DNA from: Anaerolineales bacterium
Lineage (GTDB): Bacteria > Chloroflexota > Anaerolineae > Anaerolineales > Villigracilaceae
Length of the DNA: 64,000 bases
Assembly: GCA_014860805.1 (NCBI GenBank)
Contig: JACZJB010000136.1
Location: 36,948 to 100,947, forward strand
Direction of reading: 5' to 3'
Positions within the stretch are counted from its first letter, which is position 1, and each line of letters starts with the position of its first letter. The translations under genes were made by a program, and so were the position numbers. A model generated the notes under the pieces. It was not told the origin of the DNA and did no database searches. It saw only the letters and a list, made by a program, of their open reading frames with translations. Below are positions 10,714 to 22,700 of this stretch, piece after piece.

Positions 10714-11778
10714 CTAGCAAATTCTCGGCAGCATCTCGCCAGCTAGCATATCCACGATGCGGGTACTACCCAACGCGGTCTTGAGCAAAACCCGTCCGCG
10801 AGGCTCAGCAGTGACTTCACCGATGATGACCGCGCCTTCGCCGTATTTTGTGGCATGCATGGCAGCCAACACTTTCTCCGCATCTTCGCGGGCAACCATC
10901 ATCACCAACTTGCCTTCGTTGGCAATGTATAACGGGTCGAATCCAAGCATCTCGCAAGCCGCAGCAACTTCCGGGTGGACGGGAAGCGTTTCTTCGTTCA
11001 GCAGAATCCCCATGTTGGATTGAGTCGCGATTTCGTTGAGCGTGGTTGCCAATCCGCCGCGTGTGGGATCGCGCAGCACATGCACATTGCTGCTTGCATC
11101 CAAAATGGCATCGATCAAATGATTGAGCGGAGCGACGTCACTTTGCAGGCTGGATTGGAATCCCAACTCGCCGCGCGCGGCCAAAACTGCAATGCCGTGA
11201 TCACCGATCGAACCAGACAGGATAACTGCATCGCCATCTTTGGCATTCGCGCCGCTGATGGAAACTCCCTCGCGTACCACGCCGACACCAGCTGTGGTGA
11301 TGTACAGCCCGTCCGCTTTTCCTTTTTGCACAACCTTGGTATCGCCCGCCACGATCTGCACACCCGCTTCATCTGCCGCGGACTTCATCGAAGCTACCAC
11401 CTGCCTGAGCGTTTCCATCGGCAGACCTTCTTCAAGGATAAACCCCGCAGTCAAATACAACGGCTTCGCGCCCAGCATCGCCACGTCATTGACCGTGCCG
11501 CAGACTGCCAGTTTGCCAATATCTCCACCGGGGAAGAACAGCGGATAGACCACATGCGCATCTGTGCTGATGGCGAGATTTGCATGCAAGTTTGACTCAA
11601 CCCGCGCCGCATCATCGCCCGCACGCAAAGCAGGATTGTCAAATGCAGACATGAACGCCTTTTGGATCAACTGTTGACTCATCCGTCCGCCCGCGCCATG
11701 CCCCATCACGATCTGCTCGTTATGAGTCAATGATGGAGCACATACCGCGCCTTCGATGTTGATCGTTTCGTCAGTCAT
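10714..11778 (-). CDS. hypE: Hydrogenase expression/formation protein HypE
   Basis: 354 aa; VMGHGAGGRMSQQLI, GDTKVVQKG, C-terminal PRIC. Confidence 0.95.
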   Translation of the reverse strand: MTDETINIEGAVCAPSLTHNEQIVMGHGAGGRMSQQLIQKAFMSAFDNPALRAGDDAARVESNLHANLAISTDAHVVYPLFFPGGDIGKLAVCGTVNDVAMLGAKPLYLTAGFILEEGLPMETLRQVVASMKSAADEAGVQIVAGDTKVVQKGKADGLYITTAGVGVVREGVSISGANAKDGDAVILSGSIGDHGIAVLAARGELGFQSSLQSDVAPLNHLIDAILDASSNVHVLRDPTRGGLATTLNEIATQSNMGILLNEETLPVHPEVAAACEMLGFDPLYIANEGKLVMMVAREDAEKVLAAMHATKYGEGAVIIGEVTAEPRGRVLLKTALGSTRIVDMLAGEMLPRIC

Positions 11779-11843
11779 AAAAAAACCTCATTCAAGGAAA
11801 GTAGTGAGTGAACTTTTTCCACTTCCTACTTTCTACTCGCTAT

Positions 11844-12926
11844 TTATCTTCCATACTTGTAATATGCCGCGCAAGCCCCTTCGGACGAGACCATTGTCGC
11901 GCCGAGCGGATTTTCTGTCGTGCATTCCCTGCCAAACGCGGGACAATCGTGCGGCTTCTTCAATCCCTGCAGGATTTGGCCTGCAATGCAAAGCGGAGAT
12001 TCCTTCGTGTGGATGTCGCCGACGTTGAAACGCTTCTCAGCGTTGAATTCGTCGAACTCAGGCCGCAGACACCAGCCGCTCATCGGAATTTCGCCAATGC
12101 CGCGCCATTTGCGGTCACATTCCATGAACACTTTGTGGATGGCATCCTGTGCGGGTTTCAGACCTTCAAAGGTCACCGCGCGGGAATACGCATTTCCAAT
12201 TTCAACTTTACCCGCTTCGAGCAATTGGACAGTTGTCAAAATCCCCTGCACGATGTCGAGCGGCTCAAAGCCAGTCACCACCATCGGGATCTTGAACTCT
12301 TCCAGCAGCGGCGGGTATTCGTGATAGCCCATCACTGCATTGACGTGCCCCGCAAGCAAAAATCCCTGCACGCGGTTGTGCGGCGAACCCAAAATTGCCT
12401 TCATGGCAGGCGGAACGCGCACATGTGACACCAGCACGGAGTAATTCTTCAATCCGAGCCGTTGCGCCTGCAAGACGCTCATTACATTCGGCGGGGCGGT
12501 AGTTTCAAACCCGATCGCAAAAAACACAACCTGCTTATCGGGATTTTTCTCAGCCAATGCCACAGCATCCAGCGGAGAATAGACCACGCGCACATCCCCA
12601 CCCTGTGCTTTCACAGAAAACAGGTCACGCCCAGAACCGGGCACGCGCAGCATATCGCCATACGAGCAGAAGATCACATTCGGCTGCGATGCAATTTCCA
12701 ACGCCTTGTCGATCAACTCCAGCGGAGTCACACACACCGGGCAACCGGGACCATGTACCAGTTCGATTTGAGGCGGAAGCAACTGGTCAATGCCATGACG
12801 CACGATCGCATGAGTCTGCCCGCCGCAAATTTCCATTAACGTCCACGGACGGGTTACGGTGCGCCGAATTTCTTCGATCACATTTTTTACCAGCGCCGCA
12901 TCGCGGTATTCGGTCACGTACTTCAT
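11844..12926 (-). CDS. hypD: Hydrogenase formation protein HypD
   Basis: 360 aa; [35 protein letters not shown]. Confidence 0.96.
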   Translation of the reverse strand: MKYVTEYRDAALVKNVIEEIRRTVTRPWTLMEICGGQTHAIVRHGIDQLLPPQIELVHGPGCPVCVTPLELIDKALEIASQPNVIFCSYGDMLRVPGSGRDLFSVKAQGGDVRVVYSPLDAVALAEKNPDKQVVFFAIGFETTAPPNVMSVLQAQRLGLKNYSVLVSHVRVPPAMKAILGSPHNRVQGFLLAGHVNAVMGYHEYPPLLEEFKIPMVVTGFEPLDIVQGILTTVQLLEAGKVEIGNAYSRAVTFEGLKPAQDAIHKVFMECDRKWRGIGEIPMSGWCLRPEFDEFNAEKRFNVGDIHTKESPLCIAGQILQGLKKPHDCPAFGRECTTENPLGATMVSSEGACAAYYKYGR

Positions 12927-13180
12927 TAGGTTAGCTCGGGTCCCAACTCTTCTTCAATCGCCCCGATCTGCCGCAGCAGTTCAAGAGTTTCCAATGCTTC
13001 CGATTCGCTCAACAGGCTGATCGCAAACCCTACATGGATGATGCAATACTCGCCAACTTTTGCTTCGGGCACATAGTCCAAACAGGCTTCACGGAAGATC
13101 CCGCCGAAATCCACTTTCGCCATATGCAGTCCGTCTTTTTTGTACGTCTCAACAATTTTTCCAGGCACGCCTAAACACAT
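12926..13180 (-). CDS. hypC: HypC/HybG/HupF family hydrogenase chaperone
   Basis: 84 aa; MCLGVPGKI start; TAATG overlap with hypD. Confidence 0.95.
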   Translation of the reverse strand: MCLGVPGKIVETYKKDGLHMAKVDFGGIFREACLDYVPEAKVGEYCIIHVGFAISLLSESEALETLELLRQIGAIEEELGPELT

Positions 13181-13181
13181 T

Positions 13182-15512
13182 TCAACCTCTCAATCTAGTT
13201 GCCGCAATCGCGGCCTGTCCTAACGAGAGTCCGCCGTCGTTTGTCGGAACCTCTCGATGTATGTATACTTCGAATCCATCTTTTCTTAATAGTGATAATG
13301 TTCGTCCTAATAGTGTGATATTCTGCCAGACTCCGCCAGACAAAACAACGGGCCGAATCCCCGTTTCCGCGCTGATTTTCGCAACCATCTCCCGCACCGC
13401 TTCTGCCAGCCCATTGTGAAAGCGCGCCGAAATTTTTTGAATGGAGATTCCCGTTGCTGCGTCTTTTACCAACGCCTCAACAACGCCTCGGACTCCGACC
13501 AAGCCTGATGCAACGCCAAAGGAATACATCCCCGCCTCAGCAGGATCTGCCAACGCCTCGAACTCAATGGCTGCCTGACCTTCATAATTAACTTTTTGCC
13601 GAACACCCGCCAAAGCTGCCGCCGCATCGAACAACCGTCCCATCGACGAAGTCATGGGCGTGTTGATTCTTCTCTCCAACTGCGCTTGCAAAACAACGAG
13701 GTCTTTCGCGTTGAATTCAGCAACAGAATCAAGCCGCGTATCCCACTCCAAACCGAGGCTCCACAACAAAGCCAGCGCCGTGCGTGCAGGTTTCCGAATT
13801 GCCGCGTCCCCGCCCGGCAAAGGGAAATATTCCAAATGAGACGCGCGTTGAAACGATTTGTAATCCCCAACCAAAAATTCCCCGCCCCAAATTGCACCGT
13901 CTTCTCCATAGCCTGTCCCATCGAACGACACGCCGATGACGGGTTCATTCAGTCCATGCTCGGCCATGCAGGCGGCAATGTGCGCATGGTGATGCTGAAT
14001 ATCGAAGAGTGGAAGATTTTCGCGCTCGGCTCGTTCATTCGCGTAGATAGATGCCAGATAATTTGGGTGCATGTCACATGCAATTGCTTCAGGCTTCACG
14101 CGGAACAAACGCTCGAAATGCTCCACGCCTTGCTCAAACGATCTCAACGTTTCGTAATTTTCCATATCCCCAATGTGGTGGCTCAGAAACGCATAATTCC
14201 CATTCGTGATGCAAAACGTATTCTTCAACTCAGAGCCCGTCGCGAGCAATTGCGGAACATCAAAAGGCAGTTTGACGGGAAAAGGCGAATAACCACGTGA
14301 GCGGCGAATGGGATAAATGGTTTTCTGGTGGTCGTCCGCCGTATCGAGACCACTGTGATGGGTGAACACTCTTGCCACCGAATCATCGCAGCGGATATGA
14401 ATATCACGATCATGCATCAGAAACGCATCAGCGAGTTTGGATAATCGCTTTCGTGCTTCATCGTTGTCTGTGGCAATGGGTTCTTCGGAGAGATTGCCGC
14501 TGGTGAGAACCAAAGGAGGAAGGATGGGTAATGAATGATGAATGGAATCTGCAAAAAGAAGGTGGTGCAAAGGAGTGTATGGAAGCATTACACCGAGCCA
14601 ACCCTGCTTGGGTGAAACTTCTTCCACGATGGTTGATTCGGGCCTTTTCTTCAGGAGAACGATAGGCCGTGCTGTAGACTGCAATAGCTCACGCTCTGCG
14701 TCGTTGAGGAAGCAATGCTGCTCAATCGTTTCGATGTCAGGCATCATCAATGCGAAGGGCTTGTCCACGCGCAATTTGCGGGTGCGGAGTTCGGTGACTG
14801 CTTTTTCATTTGTTGCGTCGCAAGCGAGATGAAATCCGCCAAGACCTTTTATTGCAACGATATTTCCTTTTGTCAGTAAATTGCGTATTTCAAGAATTGC
14901 TTCATCGCCATCTTTCTTTTCCTTTTCATCTTTTGTTTCCAGCCAAATCTGCGGCCCACACACAGGACATGCCACGGGTTGCGCATGGAACCTGCGATTT
15001 GTTGGGTCGGTGTATTCGCGCTCGCAATCTGGGCAGAGCGGAAAGCCCGCCATGGTGGTCTTCGGTCTGTCGTAGGGGATGTCTTTGATGATGGTGAAGC
15101 GCGGTCCGCAGTTGGTGCAGTTGATGAAGGGATAGTGATAGCGACGGTCAGACGGGTCGAAGAGTTCGCGCAGGCAGTCGGGGCAAATGGAAACGTCCGG
15201 TGAGATGGGCTGGAATGCGCCGTCCACGGATTCAGAGTGGCGAATGTCGAAGGAACTGAATCCGTTGGCAGGGCGGAAAGAGGCGGAGAATTCGTCTATG
15301 CGGGAGAGGGTTGGGGCTTCGTCCTGTAATTTTTGGATGAAGATGTCGAGGATGTCTTTTTCCCCATCCACTTCTACTTCAACACCTGCGGATGTGTTCT
15401 TGACCCAGCCTTTGAGACCGAGGCGCGTGGCAAGGTTATAAACAAAGGGTCGGAAACCGACCCCTTGTACGATGCCTGTGATGTGAATTCGAACACCAGT
15501 TTCAGGTTCCAA
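13182..15512 (-). CDS. hypF: Carbamoyltransferase HypF
   Basis: 776 aa; acylphosphatase-like N-terminus (GIVQGVGFRPFVY), CPDC...CTNCGPRFTI zinc motifs, Kae1-like C-terminus (HHHAHIAACMAEH). Confidence 0.95.
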   Translation of the reverse strand: MEPETGVRIHITGIVQGVGFRPFVYNLATRLGLKGWVKNTSAGVEVEVDGEKDILDIFIQKLQDEAPTLSRIDEFSASFRPANGFSSFDIRHSESVDGAFQPISPDVSICPDCLRELFDPSDRRYHYPFINCTNCGPRFTIIKDIPYDRPKTTMAGFPLCPDCEREYTDPTNRRFHAQPVACPVCGPQIWLETKDEKEKKDGDEAILEIRNLLTKGNIVAIKGLGGFHLACDATNEKAVTELRTRKLRVDKPFALMMPDIETIEQHCFLNDAERELLQSTARPIVLLKKRPESTIVEEVSPKQGWLGVMLPYTPLHHLLFADSIHHSLPILPPLVLTSGNLSEEPIATDNDEARKRLSKLADAFLMHDRDIHIRCDDSVARVFTHHSGLDTADDHQKTIYPIRRSRGYSPFPVKLPFDVPQLLATGSELKNTFCITNGNYAFLSHHIGDMENYETLRSFEQGVEHFERLFRVKPEAIACDMHPNYLASIYANERAERENLPLFDIQHHHAHIAACMAEHGLNEPVIGVSFDGTGYGEDGAIWGGEFLVGDYKSFQRASHLEYFPLPGGDAAIRKPARTALALLWSLGLEWDTRLDSVAEFNAKDLVVLQAQLERRINTPMTSSMGRLFDAAAALAGVRQKVNYEGQAAIEFEALADPAEAGMYSFGVASGLVGVRGVVEALVKDAATGISIQKISARFHNGLAEAVREMVAKISAETGIRPVVLSGGVWQNITLLGRTLSLLRKDGFEVYIHREVPTNDGGLSLGQAAIAATRLRG

Positions 15513-15529
15513 GTTTCAGGTTCCAAGTT

Positions 15530-16189
15530 TTAGGCGTGTGAGGCGTGTTGCATTAGCCAGCTAATCCATGCATCAAGACCTTCGCCTGTGCGGCAGGAAA
15601 GCGGGAATGTGGTAACGCCAGGGTTGAGCACCTGCACGCCGCGTTCGAAATAATCCATACGGAACTCGACGTAGGGGAGGAGGTCGATTTTATTGATGAC
15701 GAGCGCGTCCACGCCGCGATAGGTGCCTGGATATTTATAGGGTTTGTCATCGCCTTCGGGAATGGAAGCGACGAGCACGGTCTTGTGCGTGCCGAGTTTG
15801 AAGTTGGCAGGGCAGACGAGGTTGCCGACATTTTCGACGATGAGCAGGTCAAATTGAGTCAGGTCAAGTTGTTCGAGTGCGCCGCGCAGCATGACCGCGT
15901 CGAGATGACAGTCGCCGCCTGTGTTGATCTGAATGGCGGCATTCGCGCCTGCGGCGGCGGCTCGGTCTGCGTCGATGGATGTGGCGATGTCACCGTCAAT
16001 GGTGGCGACACGCAGTTTGTCTTTGAGCAAAGGCAATGTCTTCTCGATGAGCGAGGTCTTGCCTGCGCCAGGGGATGCCATGATGTTGATGGAAAAGACG
16101 CCAGCGGAATCGATGCGCGTGCGGTTTTCTTGCGCTAAACGGTCATTGGCATTGAGGATGTTTTCGACAATTGGGATATTTTGAGGCAT
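15530..16189 (-). CDS. hypB: Hydrogenase nickel incorporation GTPase HypB
   Basis: 219 aa; SPGAGKTSLIEKT P-loop, ENVGNLVCPA, NKIDLLPY; no His-rich N-terminus. Confidence 0.95.
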   Translation of the reverse strand: MPQNIPIVENILNANDRLAQENRTRIDSAGVFSINIMASPGAGKTSLIEKTLPLLKDKLRVATIDGDIATSIDADRAAAAGANAAIQINTGGDCHLDAVMLRGALEQLDLTQFDLLIVENVGNLVCPANFKLGTHKTVLVASIPEGDDKPYKYPGTYRGVDALVINKIDLLPYVEFRMDYFERGVQVLNPGVTTFPLSCRTGEGLDAWISWLMQHASHA

Positions 16190-16212
16190 TTTGATTTCCG
16201 ATTTTTGTTTGA

Positions 16213-16554
16213 TTATTCCACATCGATGGATTCAAGTGCAAATTCCTCACCAGCGATAACCTTTGCCCCTACTCCGCCGCATTGCGGGCAGACTAATTCT
16301 CTGTCAGTGGGGTGGTATTTGTGGAAACAAGTCATACATTGCAATTCGGCGGGGATGCGGCGGAAGTGGAGCGTGGCTTTTTCTGCGATGGTGTCCTTGG
16401 CGATGATCTCCCAGTAGAACTGGATGGAGTCATCCACCATGCTGGCGAGTTCGCCCATGACGATGTGCAGGTCAGTAATGCGTTTGGCACCTGCTTTTTC
16501 AGCGTGGCCGAGTGCGATTTTTAGGAGGGATTCGGTTATGGGAAGTTCGTGCAT
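16213..16554 (-). CDS. hypA: Hydrogenase maturation nickel metallochaperone HypA
   Basis: 113 aa; MHELPITESLL, zinc motif CMTC...CPQC. Confidence 0.94.
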   Translation of the reverse strand: MHELPITESLLKIALGHAEKAGAKRITDLHIVMGELASMVDDSIQFYWEIIAKDTIAEKATLHFRRIPAELQCMTCFHKYHPTDRELVCPQCGGVGAKVIAGEEFALESIDVE

Positions 16555-16671
16555 TGGCTATTCCGATTTCTATTATCTTTAAAGTTTTAATCACAGCAAC
16601 AAAATCATATCAGTGTTTTAAGTATATGTGAGGTGCAAAATGTCCCGAGTTAGATCGCCTACTTGCTAATT

Positions 16672-16719
16672 AAAAAATCACCCCGGGGACGATTGCCGTT
16701 TGAGCAACTGTCCCCGGGG
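16672..16719 (-). terminator. Rho-independent terminator of the giant gene
   Basis: CCCCGGGGAC (16681-16690) / GTCCCCGGGG (16710-16719), with a T-run (TTTTTT) at the minus-strand 3' side (about 16672-16677). Confidence 0.8.
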
Positions 16720-16735
16720 CATTGTGCGAAATTAG

Positions 16736-19700
16736 CTACTTTTCAGGGATAACGCTGACAAGCACGGCGCGGACGAGCCGGCGGGAGGTGAACTTCCTGA
16801 GTTCACTGTTCCAGTTTTCACAGGTAACGAGAGTGACCCAGTCATATTCTTCGTGCTTGAAGAGCGCGGAGAGGCTGGCCGGGGAGATCAGTCGGTTCTG
16901 CTGAACCTGGTAGATGTATATCTGCCCATTGGCGTGAATCCTGAATTTGTCACCAATTTTCAAATCCTTGATGTAAGCAAAGGAAGTGAGGTTGCCGTTC
17001 GGGTCGGTGGCGTGGCCAGTCAGAATGGTGTTGCCCGCCCAAGTGGGGTAGGCGGAACCTTCAAGATAGCCGATCTTGCTTTCCAGCCAGGTGACGTCCC
17101 AGCCGTTGTTGTACTTGATGCCCACGATCGGTTGGTTGATGCTCAGGGAGGGGATCTCCAGGCGGAGATTCTCTTTGGTTTCGTAGAGCAGATTCCCAGT
17201 TTGAGCAGGAAGCGGGGTAATCTCGCCGGGAGCAAAGCCTGTGACCGGGATCATGACACCCGAAGCAGGGAGCTCGAATCCCGTGTTCGCTGCGCCGCCG
17301 CTGCCTCCTCCGCCAATTCCATTCGGGATTGTGAAGGTGCGGACCATATCAGTCCCTGCAGTGTTTCCATCACCTGCAAGCTCAAGGCCATAGAGATCTG
17401 TGATGGAGGTGGTACCGCAAATGAAGAGGCGATAGTTGCCATAGGCGAGAGGTAAGCCATCATTTACGTTGACAGTGGCAATGAAAGGACCCGCGCCGCC
17501 ATTATTACTGTAGGTTACGAAGTTGATGGTAATGGCAATATCCTGTGAGCTTACACCACCGGCGCAACTGACAGTTTGAAAATCATCAGCGTTGTCATGA
17601 ACCAGCATAAAGTTGGCCGGGTTGGTGACATCGTCCAGCGCGGTGTTGCCGGCTGGGTCATTAAGATCCTGGTCGAAGGTGACGATGAATTGCGTGACGC
17701 TGGCTGTGACCACTTCAGCTTCTGCAAGGATGCCGTCCCCGGTGTCTGCAACAGTGTTGATTCCATTCGTGACAACTTTAGGCGGCATGGGCAAAATTGA
17801 AAGATCCATGCTGGCGGAATCTGTCAGGTTGCCGCCTGAACCGTTGTTGCCGAGATCGTCAACGTCAATTTGCAGAGTGTCGCCGCCATTGAATCCCGCT
17901 GGTGGATCGTAGCGCATGCCGTTGAGCGCGGCGTTGATGTCACTCAGCGCGCCGCTGAAGGTCATTGTGTTATCGGTTGTTCCGTCGCCTGTGCTGAAGA
18001 TCAACCCACTGGTGGTGCTGAGGGTGAGCCTGCCTTGTATAACGGTGAGGGTGGTTTGGACAGCATCCGTGCCGGCATCGGGGTCGCTGAGTGTGATACG
18101 GGATGCATTGGCAGTGTTGAAGAAGAGCGGAGAGCTTTCGTCCACATTCTTCGAATTAGATTGGAGCGTAATAACCGGCGCATCATTGACATTCGAGATG
18201 GTGATGATGAATTGTTCTTCCATGAATAAACCGCCCGCATCTTCACTGTGAATGCAGATGGTGAGGGTGCCCTGGATGTCGGCATCCAGAACTGCGGCTG
18301 TTTCGAGAGTATCGCCATTCAATTGGAATGATGCATCGTCGGGCCCGCCGCAGAAGGAGTAGGTGAAAGTATCGCCGCTGTCTGGATCGGTTGTGGATAG
18401 AGTCCCGACAACGGTGCCGGCAGGCAGGCCTTCGTTCACGATGCTGTTCGAAAGAGCAATGTCTGTGGGAATGTCGTTGACGTTCGCAACAACGATAGTG
18501 AAAGGCTGCTCGACATTTACAGTACCATCTGTGACTCGCAAGGTGACGTTATGGTTGCCGATATGTGCATTGGTGGGCGTGCCGCTAAGGGTGGCAGTTC
18601 CGTTACCATTATCCACGAGGGACAACCATGCAGGCAGTGTGGGAGCGGTAATGGTGAGCGTGTCACCCAGGTCTGGATCTGAGGCGGTGATATTGTAGGA
18701 GTAAAGGACATCTTCCGTGGCACTCGTAACTGCTGTGCTGGTGAAGGCAGGAGCGTCATTGACATTGGCAACTGTAACAACAAATATCTGATCTGCGCTG
18801 GCAGTACCGTCGCTGACTCGCAATGTGACGTTGTGATTGCCGACGTTTGCATTGGTCGGTGTGCCAGAGAGCGTGGCTGTTCCATTTCCATTATCCACAA
18901 GGGATAGCCAGGCAGGTAAGGTTGGGGCAGTGATGATAAGGCTGTCACCAACGTCAGGATCATTGGTTGTAATGTCATAGGTGTACAGCGCGGCTTCGGT
19001 AGCGGAGGTCACGGCTGTGCTGGTAAAGGCAGGAGCATCGTTGACATTGGCTACTGCAATCGTGAAGTTTTGCTGAACAGAGACCGTTCCGTCACTGACT
19101 TGCAGTACCACAGGGTTGTTTCCGGCGTTTGCATTAAGTGGAACGCCGCTGAGTGTGGCTGTGCCATTGCCGTTATCTACCAAAGAGAGCCAGGAGGGCA
19201 GGGTCGGTGCGGTGATGGCGAGAACAGTTCCCAGGTCCGGATCTGAAGCGATGATGTTGTAAGTGTAGAGGATGTCCTCGGTGGCGGCGGTCACCGCTGT
19301 GCTGGTGAAGGCAGGGGCGTCATTGACATTGGCAACGGTTATGACAAAGTTCTGATCGACATTCAAAATGCCGTCGCTGACTCGCAAAGTGACGTTGTTC
19401 GCCCCGACATTGGCATTGCTGGGTGTCCCAAAGAGTGTGGCTGTTCCATCACCGTTGTCAACGAGGGAGAGCCATGCAGGCAATGTTGGAGCAGTGATCG
19501 TGAGTACGGAACCCAGATCAGGGTCGCTGGTTGTAATGTTGTAAATATAGGACAGATCTTCGGTGGCTGCGGTGATGCCTGCACTGGTGAAGAAAGGCGC
19601 GTCATTCGTGTTGCCTACATCGATCGCGAAAACCTGATTGACATTCGCAATACCATCACTGACATTCAGGGTGACGTTATGTATGCCCACGTTCGCATTG

Positions 19701-22700
19701 ACTGGCGTTCCGCTGAGTGTGGCTGTGCCGTTGCCGTTGTCAGTAAAGGTCAACCAGGCGGGGAGAGTCGGCGCGGTGATGGTTAGAACAGCTCCCAGGT
19801 CCGGATCGGAGGCGGTGATGTTATAGATGTAGAGGGCGTCTTCCGCTGCTGTTGTGATCGGGGTGCTGGTAAAGATGGGCGCATCGTTCGTGTTAGTCAC
19901 CGTGATCGTGAATATCTGATCCACATCCGTGACGCCATCATTGACGCGCAAGGTGACATTATGAATGCCGACATGTGCGTTCAATGGTGTGCCGCTGAGG
20001 GAGGCGGTGCCATTGCCGTTATCCACGAGCGATAGCCAGACAGGCAGGGTGGGAGCAGTAATGATGAGCGTATCGCCGTCTGGGTCACTGGTTGTAATGT
20101 TGTATGTGTATGCGCTGTCCTCGGCCGCATTGGTGATCGGCGTGCTTGTGAAGGCTGGCGGGTCGTTGATGGGATTCACCGTGACTGTGAATGTAGTTTC
20201 AACGAACAAGGTGCCGGTATCTGTGGCGCGGATGGTGATTTGCGCTGAGCCGTTTGCATTCGGTGCGTAGTCCAGCACCAAATTCTGGTTGCCAGTGACG
20301 CTCAACGAAGTAAATAGTGCGGCATTCGTATTGCCGGTTATCGAGTACGTGAGCGCGGAGTCTGCATCTTCCACATCTGCAAAAGAGGTCCACAGGTCAA
20401 TTGTGGTGTTCGGCGCATCTTCATCTACAGTGACATTGGCAATGCCAGAGGTGACGGGTGTATCGTTGACAGGATTCACTGTGACTGTGAAAGTCGTTTC
20501 AATGAACAAGCCACTCGCATCCGTGGCGCGGACCGTGAGCTGGGCACTGCCAAATTGATTGGGTGCATAGTCCAGAACAAGGTTCTGCCCGCCTGCAACG
20601 CTGACAGATGTGAACAGTGCGGGATTCGTATTCCCTGTGATGGTGTAGGTCATCTGCGCATCTGTGTTTTCCACATCCGCAAAGGACGGCCACAGGTCTA
20701 TTGTCGTGTCCGCGGCATCTTCGTTAACTGTTACATTCGCTATGCCTGTGGTGGTGGGCGCATCATTGATTTCAGTGATATTGACCGTGAAGACGGTTTC
20801 AATGAACAGGCCGCCTGTGTCGGTAGCCCGAACTGTAATTTGGGCACTGCCGCTGGCGTCTGGCGCAAAATCAAGGACGAGGTTTTGGCCTGCATTTATG
20901 TTGTGCGAGGTGAACAAAGCAGGGTTGGTATTGTTCGCGACGGTGTAGACCAAGGCGCTGTCAGCGTCTTCGATGTCTGCAAAGGAAGGCCATAAGTCAA
21001 TTGTGGTGTTTGCCGCGTCTTCATCCACAGTGACGTTGGAAATGCCAGTTGTGGTAGGCGCATCATTGACCGGATTAACTGTCACAGTGAACGTGGTTTC
21101 AACAAACAGGCCGCCCGAGTCAGTTGCGCGGACGGTAATGTCTGCAGTGCCCGCCTGGTTTTCAGCGTAATCGAGAACCAGGTTTTGATTGGCGAGGATA
21201 TCCACCGACGTGAAGAGCGCCGCGTTGGTGTTGGTTTGGATGGCGTAGGTCAAAGCGCTGTCAGGCTCATCCAAGTCTGAGAAGGAAGTCCACAAGTCAA
21301 GGGTCGAGTTTGAAGCGTCTTCATCCACAGCGACGTTTGCAATACCGCTGGTTGTCGGTGCATGGTTGACGATTTGCAGATAGGTCAATTCCACGCTTTC
21401 GATTGTAGGCGTGATGTTCACATCCGCCGTGCCGAGCGTAACACGGTATTGGGCGTATTGTCCGTTGGGGCTGGCGATCACACCGCTGGTGGCTTGCCAT
21501 GCAGACCAGGTTCCATCAGGCGTGGGAGTGTTGCCTGTGCGTGTTTCAAATGCAGCGTTCGTGCCGGCAGGGATGGAGCTGACCGAGATGAGATCGAGCC
21601 AATCCACAACCGAGCCTGCATCGAAGATGCGCGACTCGAAGGCACAGGGGGTGCCATACGGAGTCAAACGCATCCAGTCGACAATGGCTGCCGTGCCGCC
21701 TGCGTCGTAGTCGCTGATGGCGGGACGCATATCTGCCAGCGCGACGTTGTGCTGGGCGTAGAAAATGCCGTCAATATAAAAGGAAACAGTGGTGCCCGTC
21801 CAATCAATGCGATAACGATGCGGCGTGCCGATCCATGTTCCGGGGATGGGCGTGTTTTGCCCATCGCTGGTCCGTGCATAGAACTGGTTGGTTGTATTAT
21901 TTGTACTAAAGATCGCCCAGCTTCCGCCAAAGTCTGGCGCGCCGATCAATCCCACGTGCTGGAACTGGCTGGCTGTAAATGTGGCTACAAATTCGAAGCT
22001 TCTGCCAGGAGTAAAAGTTGTTGTCGAATAATATGCAGCAGCGCCATCGACCACAACTTGGCCGCCGCCTACAGTGGATGTTCCGCCCGTCCAAGGCGCG
22101 CTTACCCAGCCTGCCGGGAGACTGGCTCCGCTAAACTCCGTGCCAACGGTTGGGTTGAGGATTAACTCTCCGTTGGTCGTTTCTGTGATGTAGCAGGCGT
22201 TCGTACCGGACCCGAAATCTGATCCTGTTGTATCGAGCAATCCATCCGCTTTGGTGATAAAACTCCAATCCGAATCAGCGCCGAGCGGATTGCCAGCCAA
22301 ATCAGCGACTGCACTTTCCACATGGACAGCATATTGCGTCCCCAGCGCAAGGTTGCTGTTCGGGTTGAGCGTGGCAGTTACGCCGGAATAGCTGAGAGTA
22401 AACGGCACTGGAGTATTGGGACCATCCAGGGTTAATGAGAAGTTGGCAGGGATGATGGTGGCCGGATCCATGGGTTCGCTGAATGTAACCGTGATATTGC
22501 CGGTCTCATCCACATCCACTGCGTTCGGCGCAGGGACGCGGCCGATAATGGTTGGCGATGTGACATCCGCACCAATGGAATATGTGATTGAAACGTCTTC
22601 CAAGACCGGCGTGAATGTATTATTCGATGCGGCCAGTACAACCTGATATTGGATGTAGCGTGAATTACCGCTTAATGCCGATCCGGATGTTGGCACTGAC

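Noticed and set aside
18470-21370. CRISPR-like regular repeats
   Set aside because: Period is ~282-300 bp, inside a single coding frame, encoding Ig/cadherin-like domains; no short repeat/spacer structure.
21362-22165. 267-aa plus-strand ORF (and other plus-strand ORFs in 16.8-28.8 kb)
   Set aside because: Antisense to the giant protein; arises from codon bias of the opposite strand.
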